Assembly (NCBI GenBank): GCA_914767715.1
Contig: OU612065.1
Coordinates: 8,246,001-8,310,000, forward strand
Direction: 5' to 3'
DNA: 64,000 nucleotides
Source of the DNA: Membranipora membranacea
Lineage: Eukaryota; Bryozoa; Gymnolaemata; Cheilostomatida; Membraniporidae
Under the pieces are notes generated by a model, which was not told the DNA's origin, ran no database searches, and worked only from the letters and a program-made list of their open reading frames with translations. The position numbers and the translations under genes are program-made. Positions 1-13,100 of this stretch are shown here, one piece after another. How positions within the stretch are numbered: position 1 is the stretch's first letter; every line of letters begins with the position of its first letter.

Positions 1-1104
1 ACAAGAGTATGGCTATTTATTTTACGTATGGTTGCTGGACCGCATTTCTCATCTTTGATTGGTCCACAAGTTCAGGATTGTAAATAGCTGTCCCTCGTAA
101 ACTTTTGTCGAGCAGCTTGCCCGAGTTTTTGAAGATTGTTACTGGGACGTGAATCAATGCATAACGTAAAAGCTGCCAGATTTTAAACTTTATTCAGATC
201 CTGACACAAAGTTTTATACTGATGGCATATCTTCATAAATAGCCAGGCTATGTATTTTACCACTGATCCATGAATTCATATTAATGGAAGAAGATAAAAA
301 AAACATTTCAGGTTGTTCCAAGAATCCCACAAACTGAGCATGCTTAATTTATAGACATTATGAAATAAAACATGTACCTAATATAAATCTTAGAACATTG
401 GTATAATCAAGTGATAAAAATAGGACAGGTGTTGCATGGCAGCTATAATTACCTCTTCATTATTTGTTTTTGATGATATATTCAATACAAAGCTCAACTG
501 ATGAAAGTTGTCATGTGCACATCTTAAATCAGGTAAGTAAAAAACTTCCATTGTTGTCACAAATGACGCACAATCGAAAGGATTGATTCTCTATCAAGGT
601 AAAACCATGAATAAAATAACTGGTGTAAAGGACGCTAGGAAACGCCTTTATGTTGTGAATTGAGCTATATTTACATGAGGCAAGGGCACATATTTGTGTA
701 AGGTCTATTAAAAGAAACCAGAGGTTTCACAGGGGAAAAGTTAGGCCTACTTGTATGGCAGATCATTTTATGTGTTACATAAAAAATAAAATAATTTTCT
801 AAATGTTAATTTGATATCTCAAAATTGATGTATACATTCTTTTGTTTGATAATAAAAAAAGAAAATCCACATATCTGACAGGAAATTTTGTGAGCGCCTG
901 GAGTTGTCCCTTTTAGCAAGCTGATTAAGAACATTTACCTTCTGAAGTTATTAGTTTTGCTCAGATTCTTTGTCTTATTTTGGTGACCAAAAAAGTACCC
1001 AGAATTTTGTTCTGTCTCAAGAAGACTGTCCGGGAACATCCGATACCTTAATCTTAGAATCATATCTAACAGATCTGATAGATGTAGGGTGTGCATCAAG
1101 GTAC
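1..1104 (-). other. Probable 3' UTR and flank of the SVEP1-like gene
   Basis: No further Cys-rich exon is visible on the minus strand after the stop at 1105. The stretch is AT-rich. Canonical AATAAA signals on the minus strand lie at 194-189 and 21-16, so the 3' UTR could be about 0.9-1.1 kb. The real cleavage site cannot be fixed from sequence. Confidence 0.4.
189..194 (-). terminator. SVEP1: Candidate polyadenylation signal of the SVEP1-like gene
   Basis: AATAAA on the minus strand, about 910 bp past the stop at 1105. A second copy is at 21-16. Confidence 0.3.
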
Positions 1105-4100
1105 TCATATTTTTAGACACTGAGGAATTGAGGTCCAATTTCCATCACTCTGACACCTTATAAAAGCTCCTCCTAATCTTCTGTATCCGACTGGGCAGGT
1201 GACAGCTACATATCCTCGAAAAGTAAACTCCTTACCATGAACTATAGCTTGATCACCCACAGATGGCTCCCCACAAGATATCTCTAAAATAATATGAATA
1301 AATGCGAAACTGTTAGGTTGAGGTTTATTTAGATGATTGAAAATGCATATTATTCTATCTCAACCAAATAAAAATGTTCGATGAGCGCGCGGTTTAGAAA
1401 CAAATTACAAAAGCCAGAATTAACTTGTGTTCAGAAACCGTGTGCATAGTGTGCCCAAACAGTGTTTTTGGCAGGTCTAGGTGTAGGGCTGTTCTTGCTT
1501 GAAAGGTGGTTTGTGGTTGGTGGATAACATCCTAAGGTTTTCTTCGAGAACATTGTTGCGAAAATCAATGAGCGGTAAGAAGTGGTTATTTTTCCATATT
1601 AATCCGAGGGTGTATTGGAAAATCTTTTTGTTGAGGGTTCATTGTAAATTTGATCTGATGGTGGTGTTTGATTGTGTGATGGTCACACTCCTGTGGTGAA
1701 CTGGCGTTCTTTCAGCTGATATGAATTCAGATTCACATGCAGATGTATTTGAGTTCTATTTGCAGCATTGTAAAAAATCTGCAATTATTACTTTGAAAGT
1801 AACTCATGATTTTAGCAGGGAGATTCAGGTAAACTTCTGCTGGTCATATCATATATTATTCATGTTGCTAGCACGACACTCACTTTCACAGCTGCCGCTC
1901 TGATGCTGCCATGTACTATTATCTGAACAGATGAGGTCTACTGATCCAGTATACCCAGCAGAGCATGAGTAAGTCACAGATTCTCTCTCATAGTACTGCT
2001 GCTGCCGCGGGAGATACGATCCTTCCTCTACATGTGTATCTGGTGGCCGGGGCTGTCGGCAAGTTTTCAATGCTGAAGAAAGAAAAGTTTAGTTAAATGT
2101 GGGCCAACTTATTTTCTTGGACAAAATATCTTTTGAGGGGACTGTGTGATATTGCCATCGTCAACACATATATTACTTTATAGGTGACAAGGTGATCATG
2201 TGACACTAGGCTTCATTGACAATCAGATCTGGATAATTTTGCTAATTTTGATAATCTCTGCTTACTTGTAGGCCAAAGGTATTTAATTCCATCGGTTAAA
2301 TCCCCATTTTGTAATCAAAAGCTATATATTCTACATGAAATGGCTTGGCACCAGAATACCATCAACAGGGCCTGTATGAGATAATGAAGCAAATCAACTG
2401 AGATTTGTCTCACCAATGTAGTACACTAAATATCTGTAAATCAGTGCCTGAAAAAAGAATGTCAAGGTCAACTCACGACTACAGAATGGAGTACTAGTCT
2501 TTATCACGTTCCAGTCACCATTTCCACATTTGTAAACTGCTGAAGGTTTGATATCATAACCTCGACTACATCCCAAACGTACTGTGTCATTGACGTTGTA
2601 ATCTTCCATCAATGGAGGGATCTGTCTTCTTGTTGACGAGACAATCATCATGTTCTCTTCTAGTCTCATTGGTGAGCATGTCACTTCTACACAAACACAA
2701 CAGAAATGAGAGAATTATGGAGCAAAGAGAGTCCCTGTGTGTGAAGCTCTTCTTCGGGGATATTAGATACAGGAGGAAGTATTTGGGGACTGCATAGGAA
2801 AAAGAGCACAAAAACTGATTAAGTTTCCCGCTCGTTTTCTCTCGATGGTTTTGGAGGAAAAATTAGAGAAATTGTGATGATTGTTAGGCATGCAGTTTCC
2901 ATTGCTGTTTCACACTAAGGTTTTTGTAAAAAATTAATTCAATGTGGGCAGGCCCAACGCATTGTGTTTTGTCTATGGGGGAATCATTGATTTCTAGGCC
3001 GTCCAAATGAAAGGAATGGACAGAGCAGCCCAAAAATTATGATTGTAATACTAATACCATGGGTGAAGCATGCGTGGACTAAGTTGGTCGGAAGAAGGCA
3101 ACTGTAATTACAGGCAAAAGATACTAAAACCAAACTGTGCAAGGCAATTTCTTCCTTGCTACAGTGGTCCGCATATCTCATCGCTCATACAACTCCTTGG
3201 TTTATCTCACCCTATGATCACACGTGGCCATATTTCCTCTATATTAATTTATCAATGATCTGGTTTGAGCCAGTGGCCGTAGCTGACTCAGTGTGAAAAG
3301 CATAGAAGGATACTGGTCATCGTACTTTAGGTCAATATGTTTATAGTGATAATTAGTCTTAGTCATCAAACTTTATCAATTTTTCCACATATCAGCGGAG
3401 ATCAAGTAAGCCGCAGATCAAGTGCTCGAACTTTGACCAGGTTAATCTCACATTAATCTCACACTTTGGTTATACTGAGTAATACTTCCTCTAAATTAAT
3501 CTATTGTTGATCTGGTATGACTAAGCGGTGAGAGCTGACTCAGTGTGAGAAATGTACAGGCGGACATTAGTCATTGTGTTTGTGTCCTATGCTATGTCTA
3601 GTCTTAGTCATTATGTCAACTTCCTCAGAAATTAGATAATAATAATAATAATAATGTTTATAGTTAAAAACGATACAACTAGTTATTTCTCTTCAAATAA
3701 TATAAAACTGCATTTAAGCTATAGAGTTGTTATAAAATAGGTAATAGCTATCAGGTAGTGGAGAATAATGCTACCTTATCATTATTCAAATATTATATAT
3801 TATCCACATCCTCATCGAAATAACCTCCTTTTAGTGCTGTCACTGCATACCGGCCCACCAGGGTATGGCGCCCACCCTTATACCACCATTCCTTATAAGG
3901 AGAGTTGGACAGACAGAACTAAAGAGGATATAATATCCTTACATCCTTACCGATACAACTTGTAGTTATGCTAGTCCAGAGACCATCTTCTCCACAAATT
4001 ATTCTGTTTGGGCCATCCATTTTATATCCTTCATTGCAACTCAATATAGCTAATGCCTTGTAGCTGTATCCCATTATCACAATTGATCTGAAATTGAAAC

Positions 4101-7100
4101 GAGTAATGATGATGGTAGAAGTGACTCAACTCTGGATTTCTTTGGGTCAGAAAACGGTAATAAAAGTATGCATGATGGGGTGTTAATGTATCCCGGAAAA
4201 ACCTTGCGCTGCCAATCATACCTATACTTCTTTTCACACAGAACCTCAACAGAAAAACTATATACAGCTTACAGCTTATACACTGCAGCACCCTTTTATA
4301 TTACTTCTCTGCCCCACACCTACCCATTATTCACAGATTGGTTCATAGTGGGACAGTATCTTTTGGTGCATCGTGAGTATGGTGATGACCAGTTTCCATA
4401 AGTATCACACGACAATATGGACGGACCCTCAAGCTCATAACCAGCCTGGCAGTCTATCTGTAGCTCATCTCCATAATAAAACACTGAGGCATCTACAGAT
4501 AAATAGCATCACTATAGATGTTAGATATATACATTCATACATAGATAGATGCCTCCACATTTCCTGCACTGCATTACATGTAGAATTTGATGACTTTGGA
4601 TTTCTTTTATGAGCAGAAGAGAAGAAATTTATGTTAGAAACGGCGGGGTTCTGGTTTGTCATACCATAGTCGCTCTAGTTTCCTACACACATCACAGCAC
4701 AAGATCTAAGTCATGGTAAAGCTCACTCGCAAAACAAATCCCATAGCTAGCCTCCCTTCTATCTATTTACTGCTATTTAGCTGAAATTCCATCTTTTTAG
4801 TATTAATTTTTATCTAAACTGCAATAAGATTTTGTTATAGCACAGCTTCAGCGGCCATTCATTATCTACCCAGTCAAAAGCCCAACTCTCTATCACAACA
4901 ATAATAAACCCTGATCAATAGGGCCTTTGGAATCATGTTCCTAACTACATCAATTAAACGATAGTTTAAACCAAGTTCCGACACAGAATGAGACAGTGGT
5001 CTTTTGCATACTTTGGAATTTCCTCCCCTTGCCTGCCTCGTGAATTTAAATAACTATGGTAGCATACAAAAACCAGCATATCAGGAGCATCGACCTGATG
5101 TTGTAAGCCTATTCAAAAGTATATTTCATTTTTGTCATGTGATAGAATCTCATGGATATTTTATTCTCAAATATTTTTAGTACGAAGCACAATGAAATGT
5201 TTAGCCTTAACCTGATATTGGACCGATGATAATCAAATATTAAAAATTGTCGGAATCGTTTATTTCTCACATGATAAATTAATTCAGATATGAAATGAAA
5301 TTTCTTAACAAAAGTACCCAAGCTTCAACCAGTTCCCAGCTGATGATTGAGATTTAGAGCTTCATTTTGAGTAACATTTATTGAGTGTTAATACACTGAG
5401 AGGAGTGTTCGAAGTCTTGGAAGTGCAAAAATGTTTGTATGTTTGTGAAATAATTCTAGGTATCTTGCCCATGTACAAATATATAATTAATATATATTTA
5501 AGATCGTACCAATGTATAATAAATGCAAGGTGAAAGGTGTGGTTGTCAATTTCTTTACATATACATATCACAGTTGTTAATTGGTGGTTAAAAAGCGTTA
5601 GACACTATGCCTAATTTCCGCCAACTATCACAAAATTTTTATCTTCGCTATTAGGAAGCAACATGGCCTGTGTTCCAATCACTGGCGCTAGATATTCACT
5701 TGGTTCTAGTTAAGCGAAATGCATAACATATATATAATTCAGATATAAGGCTATGTGTGATAAGCGATTTACAGTAGAAGCTTGTTATTGTTTATCTTTC
5801 GACATACACTTCCTCTGAACACTGTATGTTTATCTAACATGTATACATCCTGCAGCATTAAGTGTTTTATTCCATTTACAAGCGCAGAAGTTGCGTGCGT
5901 TCTGTTCTGCTAAATACCACTTTCCCTTCTAGCAAATTATAAAATTGTGGTCATAGCTGATTATGCATTAAGAGGCTCTTAGAAAATCATTTCAGTAGGG
6001 CTGATCCGTAATGGTCATAGAGATAACTCAACGTCTTCATCTTTTTGGACCGAATATGATGTATAACAGCCTAATTCATTACAAACTCACTCCAAAGTGA
6101 ACGTGAGTTACATCAGTTACTAGTTACGCTTTCATGTATACTGGGGTGAACAGTTAGACTTATGGAACATTCACAGCTTCAACCTCGTGTAAAGACAGTC
6201 AGCTTAAACCTGAACATACATTCTTTATATGCCTGTATAGCAAAACAGCGTTCAGATTGATACAGTAACCTACAATACAGTTACTAGCGCCTGACCATCT
6301 GCTTTTCCTATCAATAACTGTGATATCACAGAATTTTCCGATGTTTACGTTTTAATCCTGAGTGTGGTGAAGGTAACGTCCTGAGAGGGCATGGCAACAT
6401 TAGGCTGCTGGTGTCTTTTCCAAGTCATGCAGATCGACACGAGGTCAGTAAAACCGGATGCATTCCAATAAACTTGAACAACAACAAGATACGCCAAGAC
6501 GGTGTGTCTAAGAATAATGAAAACAACTCTCTATCATCAATCACAGGAATACTTACTAGTTTGGTTGATGAGTACGTGATATGAGCTAAGGTTGAGAGGA
6601 GAACATGATATTCTGTTACAGGTCGCTGTCGCGTTCTCCCATCCGGTGGTCTGATTACAGAAGATAACCTCGACACCAAACATCTCAAAACCTGGAATAG
6701 ATATAACATGTTAAGTTTGAAGTATCTCGGGAGATGAAGTGTCACCTTCTGAATATTGTTGTGGGCTGAGGTCATACAATTACATAGGCTAGCATAGCTC
6801 ATTTAACGTTAGCAATGTCCCTGGCCAACATTCAATGGCATGTGATATATTTTATTTTCTGCACGTACACAGCAAATAAAGCACGCTGTATATCAAGTTT
6901 GCCCCAATTTGCCATCATTTGGAGTTGCTCCCCTCGAGCCGCCGCCTGTTTACCAGTAGTATGAATTTGGCTTGAGAAGCAGACAAATGGACCAAAGTTG
7001 ATCTAAGTTAGTTGGTGGACCATTCAGGTAAATCAGTATAAAGAAAGATTCGAAAGCATCACTTAGATATGCACTTAGATATGCACTTAGATATGCACTT

Positions 7101-10100
7101 AGATATGCACTTAGATATGCACTTAGATATGCACTTAGATATGCACTTAGATATGCACTTAGATATGCACTTAGATATGCACTTAGATATGCACTTAGAT
7201 ATGCACTTAGATATGCACATGGAATGACTGAAACTGCCTCTCCCTCAAATGTCTCATATTGAACACTTCTATACGGATGTTATTGTAGGTGTTTCAGACA
7301 ATCCGTATCAAGTTCTGGAGAATCAGACCATTTACTGCTGTTTCGAAACAGAGGAAAATATTTGTTTTGAATAAATGGTAAGTTGTTTGCACCGTAATGG
7401 TGGTCCCTGGTAGGTTACTGGCAGATCAGAATCCATAAATCTGAAACATGAATTATTGATCCCTAAAATTCCAGAAAGCATCAAACCATTACCGACCATA
7501 ACACAGTCCATGGGTCCTCCTAAGAGCAAAGATTAAACCTCTTACCAAACCTTATCAAACCTCTGATCAAATCTCTTTATAAATGCGCTCTACATTCCCT
7601 AAATAGTCGATTTCACCAGGGATATTTCTCATCAGTGCATTACATATTTCACATCAAGTTACCCAATATGTATATAATAATATATAATTTGGAGCTACAG
7701 TGAATTAGGAGTGCTTTGAAGGATTAATACCACGTCTATGGATCATCTCCGCCATAAGCATATAAATACTCTTTATATGTTCATGATCCAACATATACAT
7801 TTTAACTATGCATATTGCCCCCTGAATAATAGAAACAATTGCGCGATAGAAACTATTTTCTTGCCAAACATAGATGTGCTTTGGAGTATTGAGACGGTGA
7901 GAGGATGATTATCTACATAGTCATACCTCTGCTGGCAATACTGAGCTGCTTTATGCATGAAAACAGTCTGTTTCATGAATCTATATTAGACATCACCAAG
8001 AAAATCAAATGTTTCGGCTTCTGTAAAATCTTCAATGGCCTTGAATTATTATACATGCTGCAACAAAAGATTCCAATGATGACACTGGTTGAATTGTGAT
8101 ACTTGTCTACCATTATTCCACAAGTGTGGAACTCGATATAAATGTTGATCGATTGTAAGAGCAGAGCTAGCTTTCCATTGCAGAAATCCATACTGCAAGG
8201 GCCTCGCAAAGTCTTGCAGGGTCATGCAATAGTCTTACAACTCTTGAGAATTTTTATGCTTTCAATAGCATTATATTTCCCTCTAACAGCCTTGAAGAAA
8301 CTGTGCAATAATCTTACAACTTCCAAGGTTGTTGTTCACAATTTATTGCAAAATCTATATTTCTAGAATTAAAATAAATCCAGGCAAAATCTGTAGATCA
8401 ATAAGCATAAAATTGAGGTTTAAAAGGAAAATGCAGTATTTTCGACCCAAATCTTCCATCGTTTTATTTGATTGCGTTTTTTCCCCAGGCTTTGACCTGA
8501 GAGAAAATGCTGTGAATCGTGATGAAAGGGAAAAAGATTTTTTTAAAGTCATACCTTGGATGCTAATTAGAGAAATAAAAAAGGTGTTACTACAACTAAT
8601 GTTAACATGGCCTCATATAGAGGGGTCTCATTTGGTTCCCCTCTTTGATCGGTCGAAAATAAAGTCCATATTATTTTATTTATATTTATAATTTACGTGT
8701 TATTCTAATTATAGCCTTTTCATAAGTGAATTCAAAACCATAGAATTAAATATTAGCCACACTTTAGTTTAGCTAGTTTAGGGGTCAGTTGTTATCTTGC
8801 ATCATCTGGCCCAGACTTGTCACTCTACTCTATCGCTTGTCACAGTTTCTAAGATGGCTGACATTGGCTATTTCTTTTATTCTCATTGAATTGACCAGCC
8901 ACTATAAGCAATATCATAATACTAATCATATCTGTTAGGAGACACCTCATTACTAATGTAATGTATAACTCAAGAACTGATCAAAGTAAAATTCTATATT
9001 TCTTAGTGATTTGTTCCTTTGAATCTTATCTTTGTCTACCTACTGTCACGAGGAGTAACAGGTTGTTGTCACATGGTGAATGCCCAAGCTGTCACATCCC
9101 TTTATTTTGAACAAAAGCGGGAGAAGTATGGGTTCTGCCAAGGTAAGGTAATCTTTCAGTCATGAATTCATAGCTTGAGACTTGTAGGAATTTTCTTAAT
9201 AACCTTGCAATATAGCTTTGAAATTGAGAAACGCGCAGAATAATATTCTCAATGATTGCACATACATATGTGCGACAAAAAAACTGCACATCAGTTCACA
9301 TGCGTGATTCTGGTATAAGCAAGCGAACTGATATCATATCTGAACCCCTCACTGCCCAGAGATAGTAAATCATACACATGTACATACCACTGGCTCTAGA
9401 AGCTCTCAAGTCAGGAGTGAAATATTTAGAGAAGTGTATCGATGTGTGTAAACCTGAGAAAAGCAAAACCTGCTTTGTTTGAATATCCAAAATTAAGTTA
9501 CTCTGGTTGAACTGGTGGTGAAACTTTTTGAGGTGTACATGACCAGTCAAATGTTCCCTGTTTTTGTTTTCATCGGATCAAGATCCCGTCAGGACTAGTT
9601 CTAGCAAGGATGAAAAAACTGAGAGGGGGGCTAATCTGCTTTCATGTACCTGTGAAAATGGCTTTATCTGGTAAAAGGATTTTGGAGGTATCAAAGGATT
9701 ACCGAATACATGTGAGAGCTTGACAAGAGAGACATGAGTGCTATTGGCACCTGACTGAAGGTCATCTCTTACGAAATGTTTTGCTTTTGGTTCCAACAAA
9801 AAACGGTTTTATGCAGGGCTGAACCTGCAACTGCTGTAACGTAACATTTTCTAGTGGAGAAAGGGGCCAAGGTAAGGACTAAGAATTTTCATTTCAATTG
9901 GTTTTCAAGTTATGAGAGTCTTGATAGGGGATACAAATGACTCATTGCGGAATTGAATGGATTAAATGACAAATAAGTTAGTCAGACTAAGACATAAAAA
10001 CTTTTTAAAAGGACTTATCGAAGCAACCAAAAATTATCCATTACTTCATTTGCATGTCGGATATAATTGATCAATTCGATAGTGATCAGAGCTGATTGTC

Positions 10101-13100
10101 CTGTCTGTTCCAGTACCAAAAACTGCCCAACAGTCCACTAAAAAGGTTATGGCTGCTATTCCTGGCTATTTTTTGAACTTACATAGATAATAATTTTAAT
10201 TCAAGACTAATGCAATATTTTGGATCAGTGGTCTTCTCTTCACACTGGCTTGGGGCAGTGTACCAGCTAATATGAAAACCACGAAGTACCGGCATCTCTG
10301 ATTTAAAAGTTTACTCTATATAGAGGAACAAAATGCACTGATAGCTAGAAGTGAAAGAATGGTAATCTCCTCAACACACAGGGTTGGCTGGATGCTGGGG
10401 CTTGCCATGAGGAGGTTGTACTAGAGGAGGCCACAAAAGAGCGCTTGGCACATGTGTGTTGTGCAGGTGTAAGAGCACAACTGTATGTTATACCTGCAAG
10501 TTTAGAATATAATACAATCAATACAAGCAATGTAGTTCATTGATACAAGTGAAGCCAGATGATTGATGCTATCTCACCGTGTTATGTGGTGACATGCCTA
10601 CATGGTCGGTGCCGAGACGGAGATGCTAAGAAAACTTGTTTGCAAAAACTTTATACAATCAATCTGCACCAGACTCAAGGCTAACTTCGATCAAAATTTT
10701 GTATTTTCTACGAAATTACACAGACAAATTAAATGAATCAGGCTGACATCTTACATATGTGTATTTTAGTGTCTAGTATGGTGGTGGTGGATGCGGGAAC
10801 CAACAGATGTATCAAGACACTACGGACTCCCGTATCCAAGGGCTGATGGTAATGATGAAGAAATTACTGCCAGTCAAGACTTCATGCTAACCTCCAAGTG
10901 GTCACCGCTGGTAAACTGGAACTCACCAGGCCAATAGCATTGAGGATCTATGGAATGATGACCCAGACAAACTTCATCCAGACACGTGACAATCTGTAAG
11001 GGCGCAATGGGTATCTACTACCTACACGGCTATTCACTGCGACTACCGAACTGCTGGGCTCGTCCTGGTCAATCCTTGCCAGCTCAGCGTACTTCTGTAG
11101 TGGAGAGGGGTATGTTGGCAACTGACAAAACCCACCTTATCCTTAAACAATCTTGTCAGCAAATTCAAATGAACCATGAGAAGAAATAGAAAAAGAAACT
11201 TCATACTGGCTGGACGTCGCCCAGGATAAAAAGGTCCAAAATAAAATTAAACTGAAATTTGCATCATGGAACATCAGAACAATGCTGGATCGGCAGAATG
11301 CAGATAGACCTGAACGAAGAAGTGCAATAATATCATTGGAACTTTCAAAGTACAACATCGACATAGCTGCCCTGAGTGAGGTCAGATTCTCCGGAACTGG
11401 ACACATCAGAGAGGAAACAGGTTATTCCGTATACTGGAGTGGCAAGGCGGCAGATGAACGCAGTGAATCCGGAGTGGCCCTGGCCATTAGGACTGAACTC
11501 GTGTCTAATCTGATAGAGGAACCAAAAGCAGTTAGTGACAGAATGATGACCTTCAGAGTCCCTTTGTCTGATGATAGATGGTGCACCGTGATAGCTGTCT
11601 ATGCTCCGACGATGACAAACAGTCCAGAAAACATCAATCAATTTTACCATGAGCTGAACAAGACTCTAAGATCAGTCCCTGCACCTGATAAGATCATCCT
11701 TATGGGAGATTTTAACGCCAGGGTAGGCCAGGACCATACCACTTGGCCTGGGGTGATAGGAAAGTTTGGCTGTGGAAAGCTCAACACGAACGGGGAACTC
11801 CTGATGGTGATGGAAGCCAAATGGGAAATATTCAAGGATATTGTGTGTGATACATCCATGGAACACTTGGGGACTGCCAACAGCAACCATGAAGACTGGT
11901 TCGATGAGAATAATGCAGAGCTGCAGCAACTCATTGAAACCCGGAATCAGGCTAGGACTAGTATGCTATCCAGTAACACCCGATCTACGAAAGCCAAATA
12001 TAGAACAGCTAGCGGGAAGCTCACTGCAAGATGTAGAGAATTGAAGAATGATTGGTGACTGGCTAAAGCAGCGGAACTTCAAGTTTTTGCTGATACAAAC
12101 GATATGAGAGAATTCTATCAGAGTATGAGGGCTGTCTGGGGCCCACGTATCAGTCACCCGGACCAGTTACTAGCATGCAACCAGACAACGCTGCTCACAG
12201 AAAAGCAAGATCTTCTCAATAGATGGACAGAGCATTTCAGCAAGCTGCTAAATGAGGCTCCAGAAATAGATCAATATGCCATTAACAACCTGAGACAAGC
12301 CCCTGTTCAAAACTGGATGGATAGATGCCCGGAAATTGATGAGATCTCCAAGGCTATTGACATGGTTAGTGATGGTAAATCACCTGGTTCCGACGGGATT
12401 CATCCTGAAGTAATCAAGAGGGGAGGTTCAAAACTGCTATGTGCTCTTCATGAGATCATTCAAGAAGCCTGAGACACAGCTACAGTTCCTCAAGACTGGA
12501 AGGATGCCCAACTTGTCACCATCTTTAAGAAGGGTGAGCGGTGACTATGCGGTAACTACAGAGGGATCTCCCTTCTATCCATTCCTGGAAAAGTTTTTGC
12601 AAGGGTCCTACTCTACTCCCTACCCTACTCGTCGTATGCTGAAGGCTTCCTACCCGAGGCACAGAGCAGGTTCCGGAGTGGAAGAGGTACGGCAGACATG
12701 ATCTTCTCCTTGAAGCAACTCCAGGAGAAAAGCATTGAACAAAATATGCCATTGTACATGATCTTCATCGATTTTACTAAAGCGTTTGACACCGTTGACC
12801 GGACTACTCTGTGGAAGATGCTCCTGAAGCTGGGATTTCCAGATCACTTTACTAATCTTATCAGCGCTTTACATACCGGTTAAACTGAAGGGTGAGCTGT
12901 CAAGTCAATTTCAAGTCAACAACGGCGTCAAACAAGGATGTGTACTGGCTCCCACTCTCTTCTCCATATTCCTGTCAGTTGTTTTGCACCATGCCTTTAA
13001 CGACTGCAACAAGGGTGTATGGATTCAGAGTAGGCCTGGAGCAGATTTGTTCAATGTGAACCAGTACGAGTCTACCACAAGAACTAGAAGAGTCCTGGTA

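Noticed and set aside
935-1138. 67-codon minus-strand ORF as an extension of the SVEP1-like gene
   Set aside because: It is in another frame than the last sushi module, which closes with its own TGA at 1105-1107.
7332-7529. Minus-strand ORF considered as a missing sushi exon
   Set aside because: Lacks the Cys/Trp pattern, and exon 43 joins exon 44 in phase without it.
8329-8691. 120-codon plus-strand ORF
   Set aside because: AT-rich, Lys/Ile/Phe/Leu composition typical of chance frames, no motif; lies in an intron.
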